NCBI GenBank assembly: GCA_016801885.1
Contig: CM028895.1
Location: 37,501-101,500 of the forward strand
Direction: 5' to 3'
DNA length: 64,000 nt
From: Toxotes chatareus
Lineage: Eukaryota; Chordata; Actinopteri; Toxotidae
Notes under the pieces: generated by a model
What the model was told of the DNA's origin: nothing
Databases searched by the model: none
What the model saw: the letters and a program-made list of their open reading frames with translations, nothing else
Made by a program: the position numbers and the translations under genes
Shown: positions 8,271-20,763 of the stretch, in pieces
Layout: each line of letters starts with the position of its first letter
Position numbering within the stretch: the first letter of the stretch is position 1

Positions 8271-8640
8271 GGGACATAAACGCATGTCAGCAACAGAATT
8301 TGGCAGAACTAATTTAGCAGGGAAACAAGAAGATGCTAGGACCTGAGAAAGGACAAATAGGCCGAAACGTTGCTCTCAAAGCACCTAAACAATTAAACGA
8401 CAATACATAAAAACTAAAAAGCCAAAAAAAAACAATAGTTGACTAATCTAAATTAAAACTTAAGCACAACTAAGCTAATTGAGGCTAATTTTTTGAACAG
8501 GGACTCCAGGGTGGCGGTATTGAGCAGGGGAAGGACCGTGCACTTTACCATCCTCTTCAGATGGTGGCAATCAGACCTCACATCTGCCCTAACCCATGAC
8601 TGCACTGTGCAGCTCCTAACCCTAAACTCCCTCCATGGAA
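8271..8640 (+). mobile_element. Unit 7: degenerate ribozyme-bearing unit
   Basis: A weak CATAAAC promoter-like site (8,275) is followed by a decayed hammerhead motif (8,332-8,385), an A-rich spacer, CTCCAGGGTGGCGG, GGACCGTGCAC (8,533) and a hairpin (TACCATC/GATGGTGG near 8,547-8,567). Only a single CCTAACCC follows. It belongs with units 1 and 3 by sequence and is the innermost, probably oldest copy. Confidence 0.45.
8332..8385 (+). ncRNA. Decayed hammerhead-like motif (unit 7)
   Basis: Short stem I (TGCT/AGCA), core strand CTGAGAA with the invariant second G changed, stem II weakened (GG/CC), then GAAAC and GTTGC. The fold is recognisable only by comparison with 4,133-4,186. Confidence 0.35.
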
Positions 8641-8770
8641 TGAGGGACAGACCAGGAACCTGGGGTTCCTTCCCACGTCCACTGGACCCAGAATGGTTTC
8701 TGTTTTCATATTGTTTGTATACTAATGTAAACTAAGCCCCACCCTGCCTCTGAATGTTTCCTAATGTTAA

Positions 8771-9193
8771 ATAAACCTGTTAAAGACAGTGGACATGATT
8801 TCATTGTGTAACACACTGTGTGCCATGAGAAGAAGATGATGATGATGAAGATGTCTTCCTCTCAGGTTTAATGAGTTTGTCTCTGTGGGAACTGATGTTC
8901 TCAAACAGGAAGTGATTAACTCTGTAAATCCAGCAGAAGAAAACTAAACAAACACACACATCCTGCTCAAACACAAACACACAAACCCAAGCTTTTATTT
9001 TATCTTCAAACACTTCCTACTTCCTCAGAACAGCCTTGTATAGACATCATGATCAAATATTTATTAATTACAGTTCAGTGTTGAGGATTAAATACGTTTT
9101 ACCTCACATCTATTGATTTCACCTTAAAATACGCTGACGTGTGAACTTCAGCTGTTTGTGCTGAGGATGAGCTGGAGACAGTTAAGACGAAGT
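8771..9193 (-). other. 3' flank and UTR of the COX8 gene
   Basis: Ordinary non-coding DNA. A GATGAT-rich stretch lies at 8,826-8,855. On the - strand an AATAAA poly(A) signal is present at 8,993-8,998, about 200 bases after the COX8 stop, so 8,980-9,193 is probably its 3' UTR. Confidence 0.6.
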
Positions 9194-9886
9194 TCAGGTC
9201 CTGGGAGTTTGCTGGACCTGTTTGGATCTCTCCCGGTACTCTGGCAGGTGACGAAGGATCCAGGCAGCCGGAGTCAACATGGCGGCCGCGAACACCGACA
9301 TAACAAAGAGGCTTTGCTGTGACAGAACAGATGGATGTGAAACATCACGGGACAGAAACACGTCAGACGTTTCTCTGCTGTTTTATCCTACGCTCTGAAA
9401 TCTCTTTATTTCACTCCATAAAACATAAAGATGGAAACATAAATCTCATGTGATGTTAAAGTGTTCTGTGTATTTTTGTATGGAAAACAAACGTTTCCAG
9501 TTTTCTGAATGTTTAAAGTGAAGGCTGCACTTTGAACGTTTGGATAAACAACAGCACAAACAAGTTTGGGATTTTTAAACCTGATGATGTTGTGGATTTC
9601 TAACGTGCTCAAAATTAACCTCAACAAAAAAAAAAACTTTATCTTCATCTGCTCAGGATTAAAACTAAAATATTCCAAAAACTGAATGAGCTGAGACTGA
9701 ATAACTGGTAGACAACATCATCAGCCTGGACAAACTGGAACCAGTCAGACTTACTGCAGCTCCAATCCTGTTCCTGGGAGGTTTGCTGTAAATCATCTTC
9801 CTCGTCTCCTTCAGGATTTCTTTTGGACGAGTCAAAGTCGACACTGAAACGTTTCCCACGGTCATCCTCAGGACCCTGCTCACCAT
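9194..9886 (-). CDS. Cytochrome c oxidase subunit 8 (COX8-type)
   Basis: Nuclear gene for the small inner-membrane subunit VIII of respiratory complex IV. Two coding exons: 9,755-9,886 and 9,194-9,316, giving 84 residues. The start is ATG (MVSRVLRMT), with a basic N-terminal presequence of about 40 residues. The mature part has the family signature IYSKPPRNRIG, a single membrane helix (SLFVMSVFAAAMLTPAAWIL) and a charged end (RHLPEYRERS). The donor is CA|GTAAGT and the acceptor CACAG|CAAAG. Its position beside ubr7 matches human COX8C on 14q32, but I cannot tell from sequence alone whether it is the A, B or C paralogue, so no symbol is given. Confidence 0.85.
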
Positions 9887-10697
9887 CGTCACGGCAACGA
9901 TCACCTGCTCACTGAGAAATACCTGAGTGATTCTGATTGGCCGATGTTTCGTCTTTGGTTGTTCTCAGTGTTATGTTGATGTGTTTGATTTGAGCTGCTC
10001 CGTCTGCAAGAGGCTGAATCCAGAGGAGCAGAGGATGAGGAGGAGGAGGGAGAGGAGGGGAGGGGGTGGGGGAGGGCTGGAGAAGATCACAGCAGACTCA
10101 TAATCTGACAAATACAAGCTGTTACTTGTTGGTTCTGTGGTGTGAATATGAACCTGAACAGATCAGACGAGAGCTGAAGCAGAAACAGGATCAATGACAT
10201 TAACGTGACTCTGACGTGATTCATCATCGTTCGCCTGCAGCTCAGCAGCCACTGATTAGATTCAGTGACGCAGGATGGAGGTTAAAGGGTTAACGTCAGT
10301 GTTTGATGTGCACAGACAGACCTGCAGCTTCAAACCTATTCAGCATCGCAAGATGCATTTTCATCACGACAAATAAAAAACCCAGGAAGTAAGACTGACC
10401 ACCGTACTGTCCCTCACATTGTGTCCACCACAGCTCAGAGACACGTGGAAAGACTTCACAGCTTCACTCACACAGAAACACGTCAGGAGTCAGGCGGCTG
10501 TGTGGACACTCTTTGACAGGAGACACTCGACAAGACTGAGGACACATCAGGTTTGGCTTCTGTTGCACTACCTCAACAAAGCTGAGGGTCTCTGGTCCCA
10601 GTCCTCCCACTGAGGAGGTGCTGAATGGCTCCAGTGTCACAGCGTCTCAACATCTGTGTTAGTCATCATCAGACTCCATGCTGGTGTTGTGTTTCTC
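9887..10697. other. Intergenic, cox8 to ubr7
   Basis: It contains the presumed cox8 promoter and a purine-rich run (GAGGAGGAGGGAGAGG, about 10,035-10,078). A stretch at 10,419-10,613 is open in one frame but matches nothing I recognise and lacks splice context. No feature beyond this is supported. Confidence 0.5.
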
Positions 10698-13600
10698 TTT
10701 TATTGATTTCCATTAAAAAGCACACACAGTGACAGAACAGTGTGGGTAACCTTTGACCTCTGAAACACAGACATTAAAAACAAGTTCAGGGAAAAAAATT
10801 TTAAAACGTGGAGAAAATTCACAAACTTCAGCTGATCCACAGGAAACATGACAGGAAATGACACGGGACAATCCCCGTCAGGACAAAATCCATGGTCGTT
10901 ACATGGACAGTGGGAGGTCAAAGGTCAGAGGCATTCAGGTGCAATAGAATCGCCCAGCGTCGACTCTTCGTCTCTTGCGACTCTGCTGCTGCTCGAAGAA
11001 CTGACGGATGTCGTCAGGAGTCACGACCTATCAGAGAACAGAGTCACGTGATGTCAGGACTCAAGTCAGCAGGTCAGAGGTCATGTTCAGGGTGACACTG
11101 ACCTTTCCTTCAGCAGCAAATCTCTGCAGGAAGTCCTTCAGTTCAGTCTTCATGTCGTTGTATCCTGAAACAAAGAAACTGAAGCAGCTGAAGTTTCACG
11201 AGCACCAAACACACTTGTGCACTCAGGTGGACTCACCTGCAGTAACTTTAACTTTCACCTGCAGTAACTTTAACTTTCACCTATGGTGCTGGCAGTCCCA
11301 TGTTCAGTGACCCTCACTCCCTCAGCTCTGAGCTTCCTGAGCAGCAGTTCACAGTCGGCACAGGATTCATCAGCATCCGGCGCTAACACTTCAATGTTGC
11401 GTCAGTATAAATTAAATTGTTTATATTCTTTTTATTAAAAATGTCCTTGTTGATTTTTACACATTTTGTCCTTCACCTTTAAAAAAGTTACGATTTTTGA
11501 ACATAGAACCAAAAACCTGCGTCGATCATTAACTTCACTCATTATTTTCTCTCCTGGTTTCAACTCCTGCATCATTCACAGGTAAATATTTATTCTGGGA
11601 TGAAACAACCACTTCCTGTCCCTCGGTCACTTCACTCTGCGTATTCTGTCGGTGCAACGTACACATGATAAATGCTTTAACACAAAGTGTGCAGCTGCAT
11701 GTGCGGCCGCGTGCTGCGTGTGGTGTTTGTGGGCTCGTGTACCGTGGATGATCTCCAGCTGCTGCACTCGGTTCAGGTTGTCCAGCGCCGACATCAGGGG
11801 GTCGTGTCCTTCCTGTTTCTGTTCATTGTTCTTTCCTTTGTTCTCATAGGCGAGGACGGTGTCTGACTCGTCCAACAGGAAGGACAGGTCGGCTTTGGAC
11901 AGGTGCTCCTGATTACACACAGGTAGGTCAGGGACAAGTGAGCTACAGACGTTACTCCATTCCTAACTTCTGATTCCTGATGCGTCGGGAATCACTCACT
12001 AAACCACACCATACAAAATCCCGTGACCTCACGTGACATCAGTGTTACCTGGCAGGCGCTGCAGGAGCACAGCTTGGAGCGCCACGCCGACGGCCAGAAC
12101 ACGGCTCCTGATCGGACTCTTTCCTGACGGCGCACCTGCAGCTCCTTCAATCCACAGCTGGATTCTGCCTCCTCGCGGCTCCGCTTACACCTGGGCTCCA
12201 CGCCGCCGCCGACCTGACACAACACTGATTCATCAATCACACTGAACATTTGTCTTTGTGCACATGTTAACATGACGAAAGAATTCACCTCCTCCTGCAG
12301 CGTGACGCGGAAACGAGTCGTCATTTTTCACTCGCTGTACTTTCACAATAAAATCAAGTTTTATTTCCCATTTGCATTGAAGGACATGATCATGTTACTG
12401 TCCTTTACTGTCCACACTACTCTGCCCCGCGTCTGCAGTGCATGTACATGCTGTGTGTGTGAGCGCGCGCGTGCGTGTGCTTTGTTGTGTTCACGTCGTA
12501 TTTTAAACTTTTAAACATCAACGAAATTAAGAAGCGGGAAAAACTTATTTCACTGCTTCATCGTTCACCGAAGAACTGATGAAGACTGACGGAGCTCTGA
12601 CGTCGGTCACACCTGAACACACCTGCCGTTACCATGGTAACCACAGGTGTGTTCAAACCAACTCTGAAGGATGACGAAAATCACCAATTTAACCAGTTTA
12701 ACCCTCTCACCTGTTCGTCTTTGTTAGGAAGGTCTGTGTTTGAATCTGCTTCTCTTTCCTCCTTCACCTGTGCTGCTGCACCTGGAACTGAACAGGAAGT
12801 ACATCACACACAGGAAACGCATCACACAGCAAAAGTAAACCTTTTCTTATGTTTACCTGCAAGGTGAGCAGCATACATCCACAGAAAGGGGTTCTTGTTC
12901 ATGCAGGACTCACAGATCATCTCCTGCAGTTCCACACAGTCTGGTACCGCACAGCCCAGGTGCTGAAAACACACAGGTACAGGTACAGGTGTGAGTGAAG
13001 TCACAGAGCGTCGAGCCGCCTGGGACACCAAAACAAAATGCTTATGAAAAGTGAACAAAAAGCTTCAGAGCAAAGTTTAAGACTGTTTTTATTTCCGGAA
13101 ACTTCCCGTGGAAACTTCCCGCCTCACCTGTTCCCTGGACTGAAATAAACGTGGACTAAAGGAAAAGCTCAGCTCAGAACTGACAGGTGATGCAGGAATA
13201 CAGAGTGAATCTGAGCTGCACACCTGTCCCTCACTCACTGTCTCACCTGTCCCTCACTCACTGACGGAGTGTGTGTCAGCAGGTGTAACTGATATCACCT
13301 GTGTGTCATCACTGAGGTCAGTGACAGAGCAGGAAACGTTTCCTGTTCGACCAACATCGTATCACACACGGCATCTTTCCTACAGAACACCTGGAGGAAC
13401 CAGGTGTGAGCCGGTTGGCTTACTCACCCTGCCGTGCAGCCAGTCCTCACAGACCACACACTGAATCATCTCGTCCTCCACCTGGAGACAAAACCAGCCA
13501 ATCACACAGAGACAAAGCTTCAGTGATAAAAGCAGAAGAGTGCAGCTGATCGTCAGGAGACGCTTGGGTGTCTCACCTGGTCATCTGGGTCTGGATAAGG

Positions 13601-14383
13601 CCGGCTACAGGTACAGTAAACTCCAAAGAAGTTATGGCTGTATTTATTCAGGCTGTTGACCTCGTCTTTATCCTGCAACACACACACTGTGTCGTCTTTA
13701 TAACAGTAAGGACACCGAAACAGAACACACACTGCTTTTGTTCTGAAAAACATCTGGAACATCCTGCAGTGATTTCACATCCAACCACTCAGAGCTGAGG
13801 ATTCTTCGTGTGAACACGTGTGCAGCGTCATGTTTGATCTACGTTTCCACCGTTTTACACTCACAGGGTAAAGTTTACACTTCAGCTCCGTGAACTTCCT
13901 GTTTCCACAGTCACAGCGAAACTTCCTGCAGAGAGAGAGACACGTGTGACGACTCCTGACAGATGTGTTCATACTGTGTGGGTGATGTGTTCGTGACACG
14001 CTCACAGGTGAGCACTCACCTCTTGGTGTACAGTTCAAAGAGGTCGTGACCTTCATGACATTTATACGAACAGGCCAAACACACTCCTGCTGCCTCTCCT
14101 CCCTTTGGTGTACAGGTGTTACAGGCGTACAGAGCCTGACGCTTCACGTAGCCCTGAACGAACACACACACACACAGTCACAAACAGCTGCTCTCTCTCT
14201 CTGTTACTTAGAGCAGTAACAGTTCGCTCAGGTCTGAACTGGACTCTCACCTGAGGACAGACTAACCTGAGGGTACGAGCAGTGATCTGAGTCACTTCCT
14301 GCCAAAACTGCTGAAGCTTCTTCCTCCAATTCTTCATCTTCCTCCAGAACATCAACCAGAGACACGGTCTGCTCCTCACACAT
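10698..14383 (-). CDS. ubr7: E3 ubiquitin ligase UBR7 (UBR box and PHD finger)
   Basis: N-recognin family ligase, reported to monoubiquitinate histone H2B through its PHD finger. Eleven coding exons, 374 aa: 14,267-14,383; 14,020-14,153; 13,865-13,925; 13,577-13,672; 13,428-13,481; 12,857-12,962; 12,711-12,781; 12,049-12,213; 11,743-11,908; 11,103-11,164; 10,935-11,027 (stop 10,935). It starts MCEEQTVSLVDVLEEDEEL. The UBR box spans exons 2-3 (VKRQALYACNTCTP, KFRCDCGNRKF). The PHD finger spans exons 4-6 (FFGVYCTCSRPYPDPDD, MIQCVVCEDWLHGR, MICESCMN). The C-terminus ends SRKRRRVDAGRFYCT. It is shorter than human UBR7 (425 aa), mainly in the acidic linker. An AATAAA lies at 10,698 on the - strand. 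A TTTGCAG acceptor just upstream of the start implies a non-coding first exon near 15,480. Confidence 0.93.
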
Positions 14384-16095
14384 GTTTACTGCAAAACAAA
14401 CAAACAAACAAAGAACATCAGACTGTGAGTTAACACAGAGACGCCGTTTCACACACGTTTATACGTCTGATCGAACAAACAAATGAAAATCTGATCTGTG
14501 AACAACTGAGACACACAAAGGGCTAACACATGAATACATGAACACAGTGATGTGACACACAAGAACTTCACTGTCACCTGTGTGTTCACCTGTCAGGTTA
14601 GGGTTAGAGTTGTTCTGACACATTCCGTTTGTTCACTGGCTGAATAATGCAAAGGAAGAGCAAACCCACAGACACCAGGATGTTATGTCACGTGTTTGGA
14701 AACCTCATGTTCAGGATCAGCAAAGGTTGGACAGCTTCATTCTTTTTTCCAGCACAGGCTACGTGTCACAGTGACTGATCTCAGTCCTCATGGGGTCAGT
14801 TCAAGTGTTTTGTTTAAAGGGACAGAAAACAGAACAGTAACTATCCCTGCGTCCTCGTCCACCTTCAGTCACCACCCGTCACCTCACCCATAACACACAA
14901 ACTGTGTGTATACTGCACGAAAAAATGTCAAATTATTTGACAAATCTAAAAGTTTTATGACATTTTATTCCTGAACCCACTCGTCTGCTGGGATCAGGAT
15001 AACCCTGCTGTTTTTGGATCAAAGGCGTCACAATCCTGCCAAACAGTTCTCTACAACACACTCTGTGGGTTCATCCAGATCAAAACCAAGGCTGGATTAC
15101 ACCCACTGTCATAAACCCATCGCCAAGTTTTGATCCAATGCAACAGCCAAAATCCAATCAGACTGACTCTGAACAATCCCAACAAGTGATTCTGTTATTT
15201 TGTCAATTTATTTAAACTGGGGCAGTGAAAATAACAGAAACATGTCTCCACTGTCTCTGTCTCTATGGTTTCTGCTGCTTGAAGCAAACAGGAGACAAAC
15301 AGCGGCACCTTCCGTTTCTCTGCCACTGATTAATCAGTTCATTGGGTCATCGATCAGTGTGATCAGCTGCCGCTCAAAGAGAAAACAGACTGTTAGACTC
15401 CTCAGTAAACAAGGCTGCCTCGGCTCGGTGCTATTGCTAACACCATCGGTGTTAGCTCTGTGAATGAAAACAAACTCACCGAAACGAACCGCGGCGGGAC
15501 GGGAAGTGTAACCGGGCAGTTTGCTCCGTCTGACCCGACTGTAAAGCAGCCGATAAACTGGTCAATAGGAATCAATAATCAGATTCGTCCGATGTTCGGT
15601 TGGTCTAATCTTTGTTGCCAAACTGCTAGCTACTGTTAGCTGATGACAATTTCCGGTTCACTTCCGCAGGTCGTATTTGGCGGCATACTGGGGTCAGAGG
15701 TCAGTGATTTAAAAATGGTAATGAAAGAGATAATAATTTAAAAACAGTAAAACAGAAGTCGCCAGAAGAACCGAGTGTACGTGTGACAGGACAGAAACTA
15801 ACGACGCCGGGATGGAAATAAATTTTAACCACATGATGACGTATGCGACCGCTCCGTGGTGCGTTCCCGTGTCTCAGGAAAAAAATCTCCATTCAACATT
15901 TCCCCTGATAAAACGCAACATTGCTGCTGATACTGCTACTAACAACAAGGAGCTATAGAACAAGATGATGAAGAAGAAGAGCAACAAGAGAAAACAGTCC
16001 TGGAGCATGATTTAACCTTGAAATCGTCATTTTCCTTAAGGTATTTGAAGGCAACAGCTAGTGCGTCATGACGAAAGCAGGAGGTCGTAGTGAAG
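14384..16095. promoter_or_regulatory. ubr7/gon7 bidirectional promoter region
   Basis: The two genes are head to head. On the - strand a good donor (CGGTGAGTTTG at about 15,480) ends a CpG-rich sequence (15,481-15,670), the likely non-coding first exon of ubr7, leaving roughly 400 bp to the gon7 start. The same head-to-head pair is adjacent on human 14q32. The rest (14,450-15,450) is intron 1 of ubr7, with no other feature seen. No TATA box stands out. Confidence 0.6.
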
Positions 16096-16524
16096 ATGGC
16101 GGGTGTGGCGGTGTTAGCAGAGGTAAAGTTCAGAGATGGACAGAGACAAAAAATCTGCGTTCAAGTAGAAAATAATCTGACTTCTCTGAACCGCGGAATA
16201 AACGAACTGAGCACGAACGTCTCGCAGCTTCTCAGCGAGCTCGTGGAGCGGGAAAAATCTCGCGGAGACTGCGCAGAAGGTTCGTCAACTGATGCTGCAA
16301 CAAAGCTAATGTGTTTCTGTTCTTATCATTATTATTATGTCATTGATACTGTTCAGGTAAACTAATAAAAAAGAGCCACATTTAATACAAAACCATGACT
16401 TTAACAGCAAATTGCATTTGTTGCAGGTGATGAAGATGAGGAGGATAGCTCTGAAGAAGACGAGAAGCCAGAGGATCCTCAAAACTCTCAACTACAACCT
16501 CCAGCTAAAAAATCCAAAACCTGA
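16096..16524 (+). CDS. gon7: EKC/KEOPS complex subunit GON7
   Basis: Small intrinsically disordered subunit of the KEOPS complex, which makes the t6A modification at position 37 of ANN-decoding tRNAs. Two exons: 16,096-16,279 and 16,427-16,524, giving 93 aa. The start ATGG has a good context (AAGATGGCG). The N-terminal half carries the helix that packs on LAGE3 in the human complex (LNRGINELSTNVSQLLSEL). The second half is acidic (DEDEEDSSEEDEK) and ends PPAKKSKT, like the human protein's PSAKRPKT. The donor is GAAG|GTTCGT (weak) and the acceptor TTGCAG|GTGAT. AATAAA at about 16,648. Assignment rests on composition, length and synteny with UBR7, since this family diverges fast. Confidence 0.82.
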
Positions 16525-17926
16525 AACACCTGGTCTGTTTGACACAGGATGACATCACAGTCTCTGAAGATGATGCCATGTAATCAGTTATATGGATGAG
16601 CAGAAACTAAATGAAGCTGTTACAGGTGTGTCTCAGGTAAAGACTCATAATAAAATGTGATTATTAAAACATCTGTTTCTTCTTCTACTCATGAATCACT
16701 CACCAATCAGTCCTCATTGATCCTCAGTCAGTTCATGGTGGAGTCCTGATCTCTGACTCTATCACTGAATCTAAAACCACTTTGAACCAGAGGCCTGTAC
16801 TATGAAGAACGTTCAACATACCCAGGATCTGTTCAGTGTTCAGCTCACATCTGCCGTCCCCGACCATGAAGCAGGTTCTCACCTGGTTCAGTTCCCTCTG
16901 GGATCACCTGCTCTGAGCTCAGTCATGTGACACAGGCTGAGCGTTAATTACAGGCAACATGAATAAAGTCCTGAATATGATGTGAGAAGAAACTGTGACA
17001 CCTGCAGGTAAATTCAGGTACAGTTCATCTACAGGTGAGATTCAACCAGGAGAGAGGGAAACAACATGATCACATGACCAGAACAGAAAGAAACAGTGGA
17101 AGTAATTCACAGCTCATAAAGTCAGACAGAGGATTTATTGTCAATAAGAAGAATTATGAAGTTTCTCACTGAATCAGGAACAAATGACTGAACAGGTGAA
17201 GCAGGTAAAACCAGGTGAAGTCTCCTCATGTTACTCTGAGCTGCAGTGATGGAATCAGAGGACTGTTCAGTTGTTTCATTCAGATTAAAAACAAAACTTT
17301 ATAAAATACTGAACATGACATTGTTTTTTCATTTTATTGATGTAATAAAGTTGTCATGGTAACCAACATGTGTCATGTAGAACATAATTACCGAAAGGTA
17401 CAACAGAAAATCCTACTCTCTGATTGGCCAGCAGCTGTCAGGTAACCTCTGTTATAAATATCAGCGTGTAGGTAAACACAGCGACAGGACCAATGCTTCA
17501 GGTAACTGGTCAAAGTATATGTGGATGCTGGAACTGCTGCTGTCACCATATTCATAACGGTCAATCACAGCACAGGACTGTCTGTGGTGTCACAGTAACA
17601 ATAAAAAAAAGAAAACAGGAGATTGATTGACAACTTCAGACTGAGGTACAGACAACTGTAAAGCCTGTCAGTCAATGCTCAGGACAGCCCTCTTGATCCT
17701 GAGAGTCCAGAGTGGGGGCAGAGTTGCTTCTCTAACAGTCAAACTCAGCTGAGATGTTGGTCCTGACAGTCCACACTGAGGGCAATCCTGAACTTAGCTT
17801 CCGAAAGACAGAGCAGAGGGTTTACATCTGGCAGGAGTGTTACTGTTTAAAGGCACGCAGGAAGTGACACCACAAACATCAACACAAACAGTCCAGAGCT
17901 GCGGCGGCCTCTGCAATTGATCCTCT
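16525..17926. other. Intergenic, gon7 to lyset, with lyset 3' UTR
   Basis: The gon7 3' UTR ends near 16,670. A short repeat-like phrase (AGAGGCCTGTACTATGAAG, about 16,790) resembles the end of a common fish transposon, but no partner end was found. On the - strand AATAAA at about 17,120 could end the lyset transcript, making 17,120-17,926 its 3' UTR. Confidence 0.4.
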
Positions 17927-18301
17927 CTATGTGTCGATCACCGACCCTACCTTATACCTGGTCGGTGTCTGGGTGGTGTGGCGGCGGCTGCACAGCAGGG
18001 CGATGCAGAAAGGAAGCACGCAGTAACCGACGGCTCGAGGGTCGGCTCTCGTGCACGAGAACAGGAAGAGGAAGAGCTGCAGGTACGGCAGCAGGAAGAC
18101 CAAGACCCACATCCACACAGGAAGTGACGGCAGGTGAGACCAGGTGACGGCGGGGGACAGAGTTGATGGGCCGGCCCCGCCTCTGTGTACGCGCTCGAAA
18201 CTCAGCGTGTGCACTTCAAAGACGTAGTACACCGCCATGATGCTGAGCAGCAGGTAGAGAGCCACGCCCACCCATCCCATCCTCTGACGGAAGTTCATCA
18301 T
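17927..18301 (-). CDS. lyset: LYSET/TMEM251, GNPT-retaining Golgi membrane protein
   Basis: Golgi membrane protein that retains GlcNAc-1-phosphotransferase (GNPTAB) so that lysosomal hydrolases receive mannose-6-phosphate. Single coding exon, 124 aa. It starts MMNFRQRMGWVGVALYLLL, nearly identical to the human N-terminus. Two hydrophobic segments lie at about residues 9-28 and 60-83 (VWMWVLVFLLPYLQLFLFLF), followed by the conserved SCTRADPRAVGYC and an end in VIDT. The luminal loop between the helices is shorter and divergent. An acceptor (CCGGACAG) 8 bases upstream of the ATG, with a donor (GAAG|GTGAGAG) near 19,138, points to a non-coding first exon near 19,139-19,200. The neighbourhood matches human TMEM251. 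Confidence 0.92.
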   Translation of the reverse strand: MMNFRQRMGWVGVALYLLLSIMAVYYVFEVHTLSFERVHRGGAGPSTLSPAVTWSHLPSLPVWMWVLVFLLPYLQLFLFLFSCTRADPRAVGYCVLPFCIALLCSRRHTTQTPTRYKVGSVIDT

Positions 18302-20763
18302 CCTCCATACTGTCCGGAGAAAATCAATAACCAGTCAATGATCAATATATCATCAGTTCATAATCAAGACATAACCTGTACACCATCTATACATCATTTA
18401 TTCTGAAATGAAAAATCTATTAATAATCAATACCTTATCAATACATCACCTGTACTTCAATTACACTGAAAAATAACAAGTCAATAATCAATGTCATCCC
18501 ACCCCCAGTCACCCAAACAATCAATATGTGATCATCGTCCATACAATAGAGGAAAACTATTAGATTAACACAGAATATGTAGTTCGTATATAATCAATAC
18601 TGAAACATCAGTAATCACTGCGTTCTCCACCAGACTGCGCCTGACTCCAGCTAAATTTCAGCTGATTTCAGTCTTCACTGACGATTTATATACATGTATA
18701 TATACAGTGTACGCTCACATGATAGACTGTACATTTAAAGCGCGTGTGATTTCAACCCAGCCGATTGTTTCCGCCAAACTCCATTCATTTCTGGACAGTT
18801 TTTACGCCGCTGACATTCAGCTTTGTTTGTATGACCCCTGCTTTGGCGTTAGCAACATTAAAGTCTCACCTGACCGAATCACTGTAGCGGAGTTGTAGAC
18901 TCGCTAAACCAGAGTATTTAAATTTTCCATACAGTCCTAACTGCGCCTGATGAATGTCGCTAATGTTTCCCGTCGACCTCCATCTTACTCTGGTTAGGGT
19001 GTTGAAATACACTCAGACTGTTAGCCTGTTAGCCGAATGTTAACCGCTTGTTAGCCGTCTATTAGCCGTCTGTTAGCTGTGACTTAGCAGCCTCTCTGTA
19101 GCCTGTTAGCTCGTGTGTTAATCGGCTCTCACCTTCCTTCGCGCTGATTCTTTCAAATGCTGTAGACTCGTTTCTAATCCGAAGCGGACCCCGGGCGGAA
19201 GTCCCGGAAGGAAATCTTACCTCTGTCTTCCTGTTTTGTCACCTGACACCCCTTAATGACGTCACTCACTTGCGTTTCTTCTTGTAAGTGAATCAATACT
19301 AAGGAAAAGTTTGTGGATAAAACTGCAGCGTTAATATCACTGGATTCACGATGTTGATTAACACGCTGGTTTCTGACGTCATCATTATTAAACCGGTTCC
19401 TAACTAAACAGGTGCTGAAGGACGATGTTAGACTCAGTGAGGCAGGTAAACTCAGACTGAGCTACACTCACCCGAGGGGGGAGTTGTAGGTTTCAGCAGT
19501 GAGGATCACTTCCGCGTTCAAAAAGCTGCAGTTCCTCGGCTGCCGCTGGGGGCTGGCTCCAGAAGTGAGCAATTCTCCGTTGACCCCCATGTTAAAATAG
19601 CCAACTTTACAACCTGAAAAAATCATATTTACAGCCTGGTACATTTTTTGTTTTTGGTCTCTATTGATAGTTTCTACCTCCGTGAACACTGTGAGGGGAG
19701 TGAATTTTTTGTACCACAGTGTTATTTAGGGTTAGGGTTAGACAGGCACTGGCAGTTAGCTCTTTGCTAAAGCATCGGCTGGGCTAGGCGGCTACATCCA
19801 GAGGCCTCCGGCTACCTCCAGCTGTTAACAGGGGCTGTAGTGTCCGTGTTTGTTTGCCAATGTTCGGATAGGTTTCTGTGACAGTATGGCTTGTTGTAGT
19901 GTAGACTGTACTAACTGACCGTCGAAATAGTCTGTGTTGCAGCTTTTTCGGTAAGTAAATTTCTCACTATTTTACCTGGATGTTTGTGCTAATTAGCATG
20001 TATTAGCATATTTTGCCGCTGGCCTATGACCTAATTGCCGATTTCTGGTCGCTGCTGATACAGATAGAGGACCGGAGCGGATAATGTTAGGAACGCTGCT
20101 GCGGTGTGTTCCTTCCGTGCTCTCAGAGTCCGTTTATTGCGGGAATACTAGGCTACAATTTTATTTGGTCTCATTTTTCTGTTTAAAAAGTCCGACATTG
20201 CATGGACAGAGCAGCTCCGTCAGTCAGCGGCTGCTGTAACTGCAAGTGGATAGTTGGTGGAGGCAGCGGTGAAAGCCGGTAAATATTAAATATTAAACAT
20301 TTGAATATATTATTATTATCATTATTTTGATGGTTATCATTAATAACAATGTTTTAATAAACGTATACGTTATACGTATAACGTTTTAATATGTTTTATC
20401 AACATGAAATAATAATGATTGTTTCACAGTTAAATAACAGGCTAGAAATAAATTTTCCCCCACAACTCCACCAAACCCTGCAGCTCCACCTAAAACATCT
20501 CTATCTGAAACAATTATGTTTAAAACACAGCAGAAACATTTTGATCTCTGTTGCACGGGCTCGAGCTAGTCGGGTCGGACTCGGGGACTGTCGTGTGGTG
20601 GATGTAGCCGCGTGTAGCTGCCGCTTAGCTTGTTAGCCTAGCTGATTAGCCTTAGGCTAGTTCGGTTGCTCCGAGCTAAGTGTCCGGGTTCTAGGCCGGC
20701 TAACCCCGGCTGACCCGTAGAGTACCCGCCTCTTCACCAACCCCTGCTAGTCATATTAATTAT
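18302..20763. other. lyset first intron and promoter, then repeat-like DNA
   Basis: 18,302-19,138 is the inferred lyset intron (TAATCAAT-rich). 19,139-19,250 is the CpG-rich presumed first exon and promoter. From about 19,720 the DNA has tandem TTAGGG (three units, 19,726) and TTAGC-rich phrases (19,000-19,110; 20,590-20,700). It runs into the LINE fragment at 20,764, so part may be LINE 5' sequence. No gene seen. Confidence 0.4.

Larger units (their letters stand above)
1..8770. other. Subtelomeric domain with telomere-type repeats
   Basis: This stretch lacks any recognisable cellular gene. CCCTAA runs recur throughout, always C-rich on the + strand, mixed with degenerate forms such as CCTAACCTTAACCACT. 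The single orientation fits the inner side of a left chromosome end. Between the runs lie three copies of a 480-bp satellite and seven related units carrying hammerhead-like folds. Spacers (for example 2,100-2,500, 4,850-5,200, 6,020-6,350, 7,060-7,400) are very AT-rich with no open frame of note. At about 8,770 the composition changes to ordinary intergenic DNA. Confidence 0.85.

Noticed and set aside
11627..11920. A separate 97-aa gene
   Set aside because: It is ubr7 exon 9 extended into introns; the reading ends at the CACG|GTACAC donor.
14119..14379. 86-aa - strand frame overlapping ubr7 exon 1
   Set aside because: Out of frame with the recognisable MCEEQTVSLVDVLEEDEEL start and contains no family motif.
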